From an uncultured Mediterranea sp. (GTDB lineage Bacteria; Bacteroidota; Bacteroidia; Bacteroidales; Bacteroidaceae), in NCBI GenBank assembly GCA_945831575.1, contig CAMACX010000019.1, forward strand, positions 1 to 54,031: DNA of 54,031 nucleotides, given 5' to 3'. The position numbers were made by a program, and so were the translations under genes. Positions 43,706 to 52,682 of the stretch are shown here, piece after piece (the stretch's first letter is position 1; every line of letters starts with the position of its first letter). Below the pieces are notes generated by a model. The model was given only the letters and a program-made list of their open reading frames with translations. It did no database searches and was not told the DNA's origin.

Positions 43706-44197
43706 CTACCATTCACCTTTACTGTTCATCTTGCGTAACTTTTCCTTGATGCGGCTCAAGCGAGTGGCTATGTTAGTCTGTGTCAATCCCGTGATTTCCG
43801 CAATCTCCTCGTAGCTTTTATCCTCCAGATAAAGCAGGATGAGTGACTTCTCCATCTGGTTGAGACGGGCGATGAGGTCGTACAGCCTGCGTAGCATCTG
43901 ATGCGTCTCATCCTCCTCATCCAGGCGGTCGGCCTCAGGCGAGAGTTCCACGAAGAGCGGGGCATTCTTCTCCTTGCGAAGGAAGGTGATGCAGGTGTTG
44001 AGTGCGATGCGATAGACCCAGGTGGAGGGTTTGCTCTCCCCTCTGAAGTTGGGATAACCCTTCCACAGATTCACCACCACCTCCTGATAGAGGTCCTCAA
44101 GCGATATGGCGGGTGTGGCGTAGAGGTAGCACACCTTGTAGATGATGCGCTCGTACGTCTTCACTAGGGCGATGAATGCTTGTTCTGTAGATTCCAT
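43706..44197 (-). CDS. ECF-type RNA polymerase sigma factor
   Basis: 163 residues. Region 2 is LEDLYQEVVVNLWKGYPNFRG with the STWVYRIALNTCI core element, and region 4 is KSYEEIAEITGLTQTNIATRLSRIKEKLR, a helix-turn-helix for the -35 element. There is no region 1 or 3, as in ECF factors. It heads the operon with the membrane protein and phosphoesterase. Confidence 0.95.
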   Translation of the reverse strand: MESTEQAFIALVKTYERIIYKVCYLYATPAISLEDLYQEVVVNLWKGYPNFRGESKPSTWVYRIALNTCITFLRKEKNAPLFVELSPEADRLDEEDETHQMLRRLYDLIARLNQMEKSLILLYLEDKSYEEIAEITGLTQTNIATRLSRIKEKLRKMNSKGEW

Positions 44198-44288
44198 CTC
44201 TTCGTTCGCTGGGTTATTACTATCATTATTTGCCTTATCTGTCGCTCCTGTTTGCCAAAAATCACAGTCGATGACCTGATTTCTGCTG

Positions 44289-44296
44289 CAAAGATA
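44289..44296 (-). promoter_or_regulatory. -7 box of the sigma factor operon
   Basis: Minus-strand TATCTTTG, about 92 bp before the sigma ATG; matches TAnnTTTG. It is divergent from the plsC promoter 44 bp away. Confidence 0.5.
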
Positions 44297-44339
44297 AAGT
44301 TTTTCTCTCTTTAGGGCCTAGGTTATGATTTTAATTCTC

Positions 44340-44347
44340 TATATTTG
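44340..44347 (+). promoter_or_regulatory. -7 box of plsC
   Basis: TATATTTG, 36 bp before the ATG at 44384; matches TAnnTTTG. Confidence 0.5.
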
Positions 44348-44383
44348 CACCACAATATTCACCTTCTTAAGTATATTTACACC

Positions 44384-45118
44384 ATGACGAAGATAATCTA
44401 CGACCTTTACCAAGTGTGCATCGCCTTGCCACTCTGCCTAGTGCTCACCATCCTCGTGTCGCTCACGACCATCATTGGAAGCCTGATAAATGCCCATTTC
44501 TGGGGCTATTGGCCAGCTCACCTATGGGGGCGCATGGTCTGCACGTTGCTGCTGTTGCCGGTCAAGGTGGAGGGTCGCGAACGGCTCCATCCTGGCACGT
44601 CGTATGTCTTCGTGCCCAATCATCAGGGAGCCTTTGATATCTTTCTGGTGTATGGTTACCTGAACCGCAACTTCAAGTGGATGATGAAGAAGAGTCTGCG
44701 CAAGCTGCCCTTTGTAGGCAAGGCTTGTGAGAGCGGCGGCCACATCTTTGTAGATCGCAGTTCGCCTGCCAAGGTACGCCACACGATGAAGCAAGCCGAG
44801 GCAACGCTGGTTGACGGTGTATCGCTGGTGGTCTTCCCCGAGGGGGCACGCACGCTGACTGGGCGTATGGGCCCCTTCAAGCGCGGTGCTTTCCAAGTGG
44901 CCGATGACTTACAGCTACCCGTGGTACCGGTCAGCATCAACGGCTCCTTCCGCGTGCTGCGGCGGGGCGGCAAATGGATTCATTGGAGTCCGCTTACCAT
45001 GACCATCCACAACCCTATCCCACCCCATGGCAAGGGACATGAGAATGTGATCCAGACCATGGAAGAGGCACGCATCGCTGTGGCCTCGGCGGTAAAGGAG
45101 GAACAGCAAGATGCGTAA
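44384..45118 (+). CDS. plsC: 1-acyl-glycerol-3-phosphate acyltransferase
   Basis: 244 residues from ATG 44384 (MTKIIYDLYQV). Two N-terminal hydrophobic segments are followed by the PlsC motifs NHQGAFDIF (HX4D catalytic pair), HIFVDRSSP and VVFPEGART. It makes phosphatidic acid from lysophosphatidate at the inner membrane. The stop lies 13 bp before the likely radA ATG, so the two may be cotranscribed. Confidence 0.94.
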   Translation: MTKIIYDLYQVCIALPLCLVLTILVSLTTIIGSLINAHFWGYWPAHLWGRMVCTLLLLPVKVEGRERLHPGTSYVFVPNHQGAFDIFLVYGYLNRNFKWMMKKSLRKLPFVGKACESGGHIFVDRSSPAKVRHTMKQAEATLVDGVSLVVFPEGARTLTGRMGPFKRGAFQVADDLQLPVVPVSINGSFRVLRRGGKWIHWSPLTMTIHNPIPPHGKGHENVIQTMEEARIAVASAVKEEQQDA

Positions 45119-45133
45119 GTGAGCAAAGAGCGT

Positions 45134-46525
45134 ATGGCCAAAGAGAAGACAATCTATGTATGCAGCCACTGCGGACAGGAGTCACCCAAGTGGGTGGGCA
45201 AATGCCCTGCTTGTGGTGAGTGGAACAGCTATGTGGAGCAGGTGGTGCGTAAAGAGAATGCACCGCAGCATCAGGCTTCAGCCTTGGCGGTTGCAGGGTT
45301 GACAGGAAGCAACGGCAAGCCAAAGCCTCTTCCACTGGACCGCATCGAGGCTGGCGAAGAGCCGCGCATCGACTTGAAAGATGCGGAGCTAAACCGCGTA
45401 TTGGGTGGTGGACTGGTCCCTGGTTCGTTGGTCCTGCTTGGTGGTGAACCGGGTATCGGGAAGAGTACTCTGGTGCTTCAGACCGTGATGCGCATCACCG
45501 ACCGCCGCATCCTCTATGTAAGTGGTGAGGAGAGTGCCCGACAGATCAAGCTGCGTGCCGACCGCCTCACTTCCCACCCCTCGGAGCAGTGTCTGGTACT
45601 CTGCGAGACCTCTCTGGAACAGATTTTCACCCACATTAAGAACGTGCGGCCGGAACTGGTTGTCATTGACTCCATCCAGACCCTCTCCACCGAAGTGGCC
45701 GAGTCGTCACCGGGCAGTATCACGCAGGTGCGCGAATGTGCCGCAGCCATCCTGCGCTTTGCCAAGGAGAGCCATACACCGGTCATCCTCATCGGACACA
45801 TCAACAAGGAAGGAAGTCTAGCGGGTCCGAAGGTGCTGGAGCACATCGTTGATACAGTCCTTCAATTCGAAGGTGACCAACACTACCTCTACCGCATCCT
45901 GCGCAGCATCAAGAACCGCTTTGGCAGCACAGCCGAACTGGGCATCTACGAGATGCGACAGGACGGGCTACGGGCCGTAGATAACCCGTCGGAACTGCTA
46001 CTCAGTCAAGACCACGACGGGATGAGCGGCATTGCCGTAGCCTCGGCCATTGAGGGTGTTCGCCCTTTTCTCATCGAGACGCAGGCCTTGGTGAGCAGCG
46101 CGGTCTATGGCAACCCGCAACGTTCGGCTACAGGCTTTGACATCCGTCGCATGAACATGCTGCTGGCTGTCTTAGAGAAACGTGTGGGCTTCAAACTGGG
46201 ACAGAAGGATGTGTTTCTCAACATTGCCGGTGGGCTCCGAGTGAATGACCCCGCCATCGACTTGGCGGTAATCAGCGCTATCCTCAGCAGTAACATGGAT
46301 GCCTCCATCGACTCACAGACCTGCATGGCTGGTGAGATTGGCCTCTCGGGCGAGATACGCCCCGTAAGCCGTATCGAGCAACGCATCAGTGAGGCAGAGA
46401 AGCTGGGATTCAAGCAGTTCCTCCTCCCCCGCCACAACATGCAAGGTTTAAACACGAGCCGTCTCAAGATAGAGTTGGTTCCGGTCAGAAAGGTGGAAGA
46501 AGCATTCAGGATGCTGTTTGGATAG
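45134..46525 (+). CDS. radA: DNA repair protein RadA
   Basis: 463 residues from ATG 45134 (MAKEKTIYVCSHCG); an in-frame GTG at 45119 is possible but less likely. N-terminal zinc finger CSHCG ... CPACGEW, Walker A GGEPGIGKSTL, the RadA-specific KNRFG motif (SIKNRFGSTAELG) and a Lon-like C-terminal domain. It acts in homologous recombination as a branch-migration helicase. Its TAG overlaps the first unit of a heptad array. Confidence 0.97.
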   Translation: MAKEKTIYVCSHCGQESPKWVGKCPACGEWNSYVEQVVRKENAPQHQASALAVAGLTGSNGKPKPLPLDRIEAGEEPRIDLKDAELNRVLGGGLVPGSLVLLGGEPGIGKSTLVLQTVMRITDRRILYVSGEESARQIKLRADRLTSHPSEQCLVLCETSLEQIFTHIKNVRPELVVIDSIQTLSTEVAESSPGSITQVRECAAAILRFAKESHTPVILIGHINKEGSLAGPKVLEHIVDTVLQFEGDQHYLYRILRSIKNRFGSTAELGIYEMRQDGLRAVDNPSELLLSQDHDGMSGIAVASAIEGVRPFLIETQALVSSAVYGNPQRSATGFDIRRMNMLLAVLEKRVGFKLGQKDVFLNIAGGLRVNDPAIDLAVISAILSSNMDASIDSQTCMAGEIGLSGEIRPVSRIEQRISEAEKLGFKQFLLPRHNMQGLNTSRLKIELVPVRKVEEAFRMLFG

Positions 46526-46566
46526 TGATTAGTAATTAGTGTTTAGTGATTAGAGATTAGAGAGAT
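46525..46566. repeat. Six heptads starting at the radA stop codon
   Basis: GTGATTA, GTAATTA, GTGTTTA, GTGATTA, GAGATTA, GAGAGAT in exact 7-bp steps, filling the whole gap from the radA stop to one base before the next ATG at 46568. Confidence 0.85.
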
Positions 46567-46567
46567 A

Positions 46568-48163
46568 ATGATATCAGAATATAGTGTACGTGTTTCCCCC
46601 GCAGTGGCAGCCAATGAGGCGTTGCTCCGGGATTTCCTAGCCGAGGAAAAAGGGATAGACTTGAATAAGCTGACTGCGGTGCGCATCTTGAAACGAAGCA
46701 TCGATGCGCGTCAACGCACCATCTACGTCAATCTTACGCTACGTGTGTATGTCAATGAGATGCCGGAGAAGACGGAGTATCAGCCCACCCACTATCTCCC
46801 TGTGGAGGGAAAGCCACAAGTGGTTGTAGTGGGTGCTGGACCCGGCGGACTGTTTGCGGCTTTGCGTCTGATTGAGCTGGGCCTGCGGCCTATGGTCGTG
46901 GAACGTGGAAAGAATGTGCGCGACCGCAAGCGTGATCTGGCCCTGATAGGCCGCGAGCAACAAGTCAACCCTGAGTCCAACTACAGCTTTGGCGAGGGAG
47001 GCGCAGGAGCCTACAGCGACGGCAAACTCTACACCCGTAGCAAGAAGCGGGGCAATACGGAAAAAATCCTCAACGTCTTCTGTCAACACGGTGCCTCCAC
47101 CAACATCCTGGTGGATGCTCATCCACATATCGGTACCGACAAGCTGCCTCGGATCATTGAGGCCATGCGCAACACCATCCTGCAATGCGGTGGCGAAGTA
47201 CACTTCGAGACCCGCATGACACGCCTCCTCATTGAGGGTGACTGCGTAAAAGGCATTGAGACCCAGACGGGTGAGACCTTCCTTGGCCCCGTAATCCTGG
47301 CTACGGGCCATTCGGCACGCGATGTCTATCGCCTGTTGGCCACCGAAGGCATCGAAATAGAGGCAAAGGGCATAGCCGTGGGTGTGCGTCTGGAGCATCC
47401 TGCCGAACTGATTGACCGCATCCAGTACCACAACCCCAATGGACGTGGTGCCTATCTGCCCGCAGCAGAGTACAGCTTTGTCACGCAGGTCGAAGGACGC
47501 GGAGTCTATAGTTTCTGTATGTGTCCGGGCGGCTTCGTGGTACCTGCAGCCAGCGGACCGGAGCAGATTGTAGTCAATGGCATGAGCCCCAGCAACCGCG
47601 GCTCACGATGGAGCAACAGCGGCATGGTGGTGGAGATACGGCCAGAGGACCTGAACAACCGCAAGGGGTTTGGTGCGCTGGTAGAGGGCGGTCGCGAGCA
47701 TCCTGCGTTGCAGATGATGCAGTTGCAGGAGCAGCTTGAACGCCTCTGCTGGCTGCAAGGCAACCAGAAGCAGACTGCCCCGGCCCAGCGCATGGCCGAC
47801 TTCTGCAACCGTCGCTTGAGCAGCGCATTGCCCGAGAGCTCCTATGTACCGGGACTGATTGCATCTCCCTTGCACTTCTGGCTTCCCCCCTTCGTGAGCA
47901 ACAGACTGGCGCAAGGATTCCGTCAGTTCGGCAAGAGCAGCCACGGCTTCCTGACCAACGAAGCGGTCATGATCGGTGTGGAGACCCGCACCTCGGCTCC
48001 CGTGCGCATCGTGCGCGACCGTGACACCTTGCAGCACATCCGCCTTCGTGGACTCTTCCCCTGTGGCGAAGGGGCAGGCTATGCCGGGGGCATCGTCTCT
48101 GCCGGTGTAGATGGCGAACGTTGTGCCGAGGCAGCAAAAGCGTTTCTGGAAACTAAAAACTAA
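46568..48163 (+). CDS. FAD-dependent oxidoreductase (COG2509-like)
   Basis: 531 residues. An N-terminal about 90-residue domain precedes the dinucleotide-binding loop VVVVGAGPGGLFAALRL. NYSFGEGGAGAYSDGKLYTR, LATGHSARDVY and the C-terminal GLFPCGEGAGYAGGI are typical of this widespread, uncharacterised dehydrogenase group. It is probably cytosolic and its substrate is unknown. A terminator hairpin follows. Confidence 0.9.
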   Translation: MISEYSVRVSPAVAANEALLRDFLAEEKGIDLNKLTAVRILKRSIDARQRTIYVNLTLRVYVNEMPEKTEYQPTHYLPVEGKPQVVVVGAGPGGLFAALRLIELGLRPMVVERGKNVRDRKRDLALIGREQQVNPESNYSFGEGGAGAYSDGKLYTRSKKRGNTEKILNVFCQHGASTNILVDAHPHIGTDKLPRIIEAMRNTILQCGGEVHFETRMTRLLIEGDCVKGIETQTGETFLGPVILATGHSARDVYRLLATEGIEIEAKGIAVGVRLEHPAELIDRIQYHNPNGRGAYLPAAEYSFVTQVEGRGVYSFCMCPGGFVVPAASGPEQIVVNGMSPSNRGSRWSNSGMVVEIRPEDLNNRKGFGALVEGGREHPALQMMQLQEQLERLCWLQGNQKQTAPAQRMADFCNRRLSSALPESSYVPGLIASPLHFWLPPFVSNRLAQGFRQFGKSSHGFLTNEAVMIGVETRTSAPVRIVRDRDTLQHIRLRGLFPCGEGAGYAGGIVSAGVDGERCAEAAKAFLETKN

Positions 48164-48177
48164 AAGATAAAACTAAT

Positions 48178-48240
48178 AAGTCCTAAGCTAAAGACTTAGG
48201 ACTTGTAACTCGTAGCTTGTAGCTAAAAAAAGAGCTTGTA
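48178..48240 (+). terminator. Terminator hairpin with trailing heptad repeats
   Basis: AAGTCCTAAG ... CTTAGGACTT is a perfect 10-bp stem with a 7-base loop (48178-48204), 15 bp after the oxidoreductase stop. It runs into ACTTGTA, ACTCGTA, GCTTGTA and an A7 tract, with another GCTTGTA just before the next gene. Confidence 0.65.
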
Positions 48241-48246
48241 ACTGAA

Positions 48247-48843
48247 ATGATAGCCATTATTGATGCAAATACATTGAGTTGCCTGGGATTAGTCAACCTC
48301 ATACAGGAACTTATACCCCAAGCACCCATCCGCACTTTCGGCTCCTTCAAGGAATTGGTGATGGACACGCCCGACCTTTATGCCCACTATTTTGTAGCTG
48401 CGGGCATCTTCTTCGAGCATACCGCCTTTTTTCTGGAGCGCAAGCAGAAGACCATTGTGCTGACCAACAGCGACAATCAGCCGCAGCTGGCAGCTATGCG
48501 CACCCTCAACGTCTGCCTGGACGAGCCTCACCTGGCCAAAAGCATCCTGCAGATGCACCATCACGGCCATCATGAAGGAGGGCCCAAGCATCCGGGCTAC
48601 CCTGCTCCATCACCCATGGAGCATCTCCCCAACGAGCACGAGCTCTCCGCGCGCGAGATAGAGGTGCTTACCCACATAGCCCGTGGTTGCATCAACAAGG
48701 AGATAGCCGACAAGCTGCACATCAGCCTGACTACGGTCATCTCCCATCGGAAAAACATCACCGAGAAGCTTGGCATCAAGTCAGTCTCTGGTCTCACCAT
48801 CTACGCCGTGATGCACGGCTATGTAGAGGCTGACAGCATCTGA
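48247..48843 (+). CDS. LuxR-type transcriptional regulator with receiver-like N-terminus and His-rich linker
   Basis: 198 residues. The N-terminal about 105 residues have a receiver-like start (IAIIDANTLSCLGLVNLI) but no obvious phospho-acceptor Asp at the usual place and no conserved Lys. The linker MHHHGHHEGGPKHPG has six histidines in 15 residues. The C-terminal domain (LSAREIEVLTHIARGCINKEIA ... TTVISHRKNITEKLGIKS) is a clear LuxR/FixJ helix-turn-helix. It may respond to metal, heme or a protein partner rather than to phosphorylation. It follows the FAD oxidoreductase on the same strand. Confidence 0.88.
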   Translation: MIAIIDANTLSCLGLVNLIQELIPQAPIRTFGSFKELVMDTPDLYAHYFVAAGIFFEHTAFFLERKQKTIVLTNSDNQPQLAAMRTLNVCLDEPHLAKSILQMHHHGHHEGGPKHPGYPAPSPMEHLPNEHELSAREIEVLTHIARGCINKEIADKLHISLTTVISHRKNITEKLGIKSVSGLTIYAVMHGYVEADSI

Positions 48844-48869
48844 TGATGTAGGGCTTCCCGGTGATGTAT

Positions 48870-48881
48870 CCCCTGATGGGG
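48870..48881. terminator. Small palindrome between convergent genes
   Basis: CCCCTGATGGGG in the 46-bp gap between the LuxR-type gene and the convergent M64 gene. The stem is short and lacks a T run, so the terminator role is weak. Confidence 0.3.
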
Positions 48882-48889
48882 CAAGCAAG

Positions 48890-51568
48890 CTACCTCAAAG
48901 GGACTCTAATCTGTGTTTCCCTCTGAAAGGCACGTCCTGTGGCTGCATCTACAAAGACCGGAGCACGATGTCTGCGCACCCACTCCTGCCGTTCGGTCTC
49001 GCTCTTGAGCGGACGCACGGCACGTGTCGAGGCCTGCTGGTTACGGTAAGCCGCATCGAAGGCCACAAACTTCTCGTAATCATAACTCCACGAAGAGCCT
49101 TCAGAGAGCGACATGACCCGCTTGTAGATAATCTCGCGCGAAGGAGCATTAAATCCGCAATCATTGTAGCGCATCATGCTGTTTTCAGTGGGACGATAAG
49201 CCCCGTAGCCGTAGTAGAATGCCCCCTCGTAGAGTCCCACCTTCTCAGCCGCGAAGCGCTCATCATTCAGGATATGCGACCAGTGTACCTCCTTCGGATC
49301 ATTGCGATAATCTACGTTCTCATACCAATGGTACTGATGATACGTGTCGAGCAAGTCCTTCTGATCCTGTGGCAAGGCAAGCTGCTCGTTGCCTCCCTCT
49401 ATATACTCATCTGCCAGCTTGGCTACGCCATGGCCGCACGCCTCGTGATTGAGTACGTCGTTAACTCCTGACATATTATAGGCATAGAAGGCACCGTCTG
49501 ACCAGATGCTCGTATAGCTTCGCCCACTGCAGCCGTCATTATAGACCACGATGGCCATGGGAGCATTGCTATTCTTGGCCGGCGTCTGCTTGACGTAAGC
49601 TCTGCACTTGTAGTCCGATTCTTCAATGGCGTGAACCGCCCCATCAGCAAACTCCGCATTGGGCGAAACCACCTTCACCGCATAGCAGTTGAAGCGATTA
49701 CGCAGGGAGGTATAGGGCTCGTAGGCAAAGAACTGCTCCAATGCCTGTCTCATGACCTGTTCGTAACGACCGCCATCAGACATGTCTTGATCGGTAAAGC
49801 CTTCTCCCATGAAGACCAGGTCGATGCCCTTCCCGACCGATGCCTGCTGGAGGGTAAACGCCTCGCCGTCGTGCGAATAGTCTGTCGAGGTATAATATTC
49901 GTAGTCAAACGCTGCATCGCCGAAACATTGGGCCACATAGTCAAACACGCCATTCATGTCACCATGGAACTGAGGGATGGTGTTGTAACCTAAATATTCG
50001 GTACAGGAGATATAGTCCACGGTACCCTCGGCATCCACCAACATAAAGAGAGGTGGATCAAGATTGACGGGCAGCAGACTCCAATCCAGGTGCTTCATAG
50101 CGCGAAGTTGCTCATCGTGGAGTTCCTGAAGCTCGGTGTCTTCACTATCCCGGCGTGCACCGAGGATGGATAGCCCCTTAGGACCATAGGTGTCGAGCAA
50201 AGCGTTGACGCGTGCGATATAGGCCGTAGAAGCGCCAAAGTCGCTGCCCCAATAATATATTAAGGTATATTTATGGGCAGCATAGTGAGCCTTCAGGTCG
50301 ATGGAGGTCCCATCGGTACACTTCTTGACACCGGTAAAGGCAGGCAGCTTGCAGGGAGTGAAACCGTAACCATCATACTGTGGCAGGAGGAAATGCCAGT
50401 AATTGGCCAAAGCACTGTGGGTCTGCAGGCTCTTGGGAAGATCGCCCGTGAGGTAGTTGTAGCCTAAATAGAAGCACACCTCCTCTGGATGGCGTTCGAA
50501 GATGGCATTGTATGTCTCTGGGATGGTACCAGTAAAACCATTGGAGTAGATATTGAAGTAGGTAAGTTTCTCCAGTCCGCCAAGACTTTCAGGAAGCGGT
50601 CCTTCCAGCGCGTTGTACATGACGTCGAGGTAGCGTAGCTCCTTCAGTTCACCCAAGGTTTCCGGCAGTTCACCTGAAATGCTGTTGGAGGGCAGGTTGA
50701 TAACCTTCAGGTGGTCCAATTTAGCCAGTTGCGCAAAGAGTTTGGAGGCATCGCCCGTCACACCGTTATTGGGTAGGGCGATTTCCGTGACCCGTCCATC
50801 ACTGTCCACTTTCAGCCCGAACCATTTAGCCAGGGGTTGTTCGGTACACCAGTTGGTGTGATCATTCCAGTTGTCACCGCCGGCTGCCTTGTAGAAAGAC
50901 GTCAGCGCCTCCCGGTCGCGGAAGTAGCGCTTCTGTATCACCTTGACCTCCTGTTTCAGCGTACCGCTGGAGATGGTGATGGTGGCTTCGCGTTCGTCAG
51001 TCACCTCGTTGGGCTCCACCTCAAAGGTCAATGTCTTCTCCTCCAAAGCGCGCGTGGAAGCCGCGGCCTTTATCCACGATTCCGAGCAGGCCACTTGGAA
51101 ATCCACGTTAGAATTGATGGTGAATTCCAGTCGCCCCCCTTCCGGCTTGGCCTCCTGCGTCTTATTGGCCACGAGGATGGCATCGAGCTGCATCTGCGTG
51201 ACTACCACATCGGCAGTCAGCTGCGGCACAGACTCCTTGGTACGGAAGCGTATAGTCGCTGTGCGCTCAGCATACTGTTCGTTGGGCTTCACCTGGAAGG
51301 AGTGAAACTGCACCGCTCCTCCAGCACTCGATGATGGCGCACGATGCGTAATCCACTCCACGGCAGCGGGAAGCGACACCTCGTAAGGTACGTTGCACGT
51401 CACCTGCACGCTAACCGTTTCGCCAGCACTCTTTACGGCCAGCTCACGAACATTCACACTAAGCTGCGGTTCTATTTCTTCAGAATCGTCACTTCCTGAA
51501 CTACAACTCCATGCCATCAACAGGGTCAACAGCAGGAAAAAGCTTGTTTCAAATTTACCGTTTTTCAT
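48890..51568 (-). CDS. BACON-LRR-thioredoxin-like-M64 metallopeptidase lipoprotein
   Basis: 892 residues. A lipoprotein signal peptide ends in MAWSC (C22), so the protein is lipid-anchored, probably at the outer membrane. Two BACON domains (about 33-127 and 128-213) are followed by plant-type leucine-rich repeats (about 255-390: LKVINLPSNSISGELPETLG, LRYLDVMYNALEGPLPESLG), a thioredoxin-like segment (about 425-545: TLIYYWGSDFGAS, with no CxxC) and an M64 peptidase domain (about 560-850). The zinc motif reads NHEACGHGVAKLADEY, H708 to H713, i.e. HExxxH rather than HExxH. It is downstream of the patatin gene with a 16-bp gap. Confidence 0.9.
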   Translation of the reverse strand: MKNGKFETSFFLLLTLLMAWSCSSGSDDSEEIEPQLSVNVRELAVKSAGETVSVQVTCNVPYEVSLPAAVEWITHRAPSSSAGGAVQFHSFQVKPNEQYAERTATIRFRTKESVPQLTADVVVTQMQLDAILVANKTQEAKPEGGRLEFTINSNVDFQVACSESWIKAAASTRALEEKTLTFEVEPNEVTDEREATITISSGTLKQEVKVIQKRYFRDREALTSFYKAAGGDNWNDHTNWCTEQPLAKWFGLKVDSDGRVTEIALPNNGVTGDASKLFAQLAKLDHLKVINLPSNSISGELPETLGELKELRYLDVMYNALEGPLPESLGGLEKLTYFNIYSNGFTGTIPETYNAIFERHPEEVCFYLGYNYLTGDLPKSLQTHSALANYWHFLLPQYDGYGFTPCKLPAFTGVKKCTDGTSIDLKAHYAAHKYTLIYYWGSDFGASTAYIARVNALLDTYGPKGLSILGARRDSEDTELQELHDEQLRAMKHLDWSLLPVNLDPPLFMLVDAEGTVDYISCTEYLGYNTIPQFHGDMNGVFDYVAQCFGDAAFDYEYYTSTDYSHDGEAFTLQQASVGKGIDLVFMGEGFTDQDMSDGGRYEQVMRQALEQFFAYEPYTSLRNRFNCYAVKVVSPNAEFADGAVHAIEESDYKCRAYVKQTPAKNSNAPMAIVVYNDGCSGRSYTSIWSDGAFYAYNMSGVNDVLNHEACGHGVAKLADEYIEGGNEQLALPQDQKDLLDTYHQYHWYENVDYRNDPKEVHWSHILNDERFAAEKVGLYEGAFYYGYGAYRPTENSMMRYNDCGFNAPSREIIYKRVMSLSEGSSWSYDYEKFVAFDAAYRNQQASTRAVRPLKSETERQEWVRRHRAPVFVDAATGRAFQRETQIRVPLR

Positions 51569-51584
51569 ATCCTCGTAAGATTAA

Positions 51585-52460
51585 TCATTCTTGTGGCTCA
51601 ATCTTCCAGCGGGCTGCACATTGGTACCCTTCTTCGTAGAGGGCGTTAAGTTTGTTGATGTCTTGCTCAATGCGGTCCACCACAATAGGCTTCTCGGGAC
51701 GTATCACCTGGATAAGGCCCTCGTCCTCCATCCGCTCCACCTCTTCGAGTTGCTCGTTATAGACCTGGCTACGGCGGTTGATGGCCACCTTGAGGCGTGG
51801 GTACTCTTTGTAGATAAAGGAGGGCACCTTCGTGCCGTGGAGATTCTTACGATAACCTCGGTTGCGCGTCAAGACCACGACACAGCGCTTATATCCCTCC
51901 TCCATGGCGTGACGCACGGGGATGCTATCTACGATTCCACCATCGAGCATCGGCACTCCATCGACCTCGGTTATCGGACAGACAAAGGGCAGGCTGCTGC
52001 TGGCCTTCACGATGTTGATGACACGTTCAGGATTACTCTTCTCCTCGAAGTACTCTGCCCGACCCGTACGGCAATTGGTGGTCACCATCACAAAGCGCTC
52101 TTCGGAGTGGAAATAGGCCTCATAATCGTAAGGCAGGATGCGGTTGGGGAACTCGTTGAACAGCAGGTTGGAGTCCAGAATATTGTGTTCCTTGAAGAGG
52201 TGACGTAATCCAATGTAGCGGTACTTCTCCAGGAGGTCAATGTTGCTGAACTTGGCCCTTCCCCGTTGCCCCGACATATAGGATAATCCGTTGCAGGCAC
52301 CTGCACTTACCCCTATGACGTAGGGGAAGCGTATGCCCCGATCCATAAAGTTGTCCAGCACACCGCAGGTGAACACCCCACGCATACCACCCCCTTCGAG
52401 TACCAGTGCCGTATCGGCTATCATCCTCATAGGGTTTGTTATCCTATCTCCTGTTTCCAT
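51585..52460 (-). CDS. Patatin-like phospholipase
   Basis: 291 residues. Oxyanion loop LEGGGMRGVF, nucleophile S52 in GVSAGACNG and catalytic D173 in MLDGGIVDS complete the Ser-Asp dyad of the patatin/RssA group. There is no signal peptide. It probably hydrolyses phospholipids or acyl esters. The start at 52460 (METGDRITN) or the Met ten codons later are both possible. It probably leads an operon with the M64 lipoprotein. Confidence 0.93.
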   Translation of the reverse strand: METGDRITNPMRMIADTALVLEGGGMRGVFTCGVLDNFMDRGIRFPYVIGVSAGACNGLSYMSGQRGRAKFSNIDLLEKYRYIGLRHLFKEHNILDSNLLFNEFPNRILPYDYEAYFHSEERFVMVTTNCRTGRAEYFEEKSNPERVINIVKASSSLPFVCPITEVDGVPMLDGGIVDSIPVRHAMEEGYKRCVVVLTRNRGYRKNLHGTKVPSFIYKEYPRLKVAINRRSQVYNEQLEEVERMEDEGLIQVIRPEKPIVVDRIEQDINKLNALYEEGYQCAARWKIEPQE

Positions 52461-52682
52461 CTGTACAATCCTCCTTCTTTCATTATTTCGGGGGCGAAGT
52501 TAAGCAAAAACTTCGTTTCTGAAAGCGATGTCATGAAAAAAAATGGTAAAAATAATCTCTGGAACCTCGATTTTATTGCAACTTTTGCCATGCCTCTCGG
52601 GTTTGATACCTATTTTGATTTGCAACACTCAATTCCTCGCAAGCCCCGGCTACGCCCCGTAACGGAGGTGATGATGAAGGTA

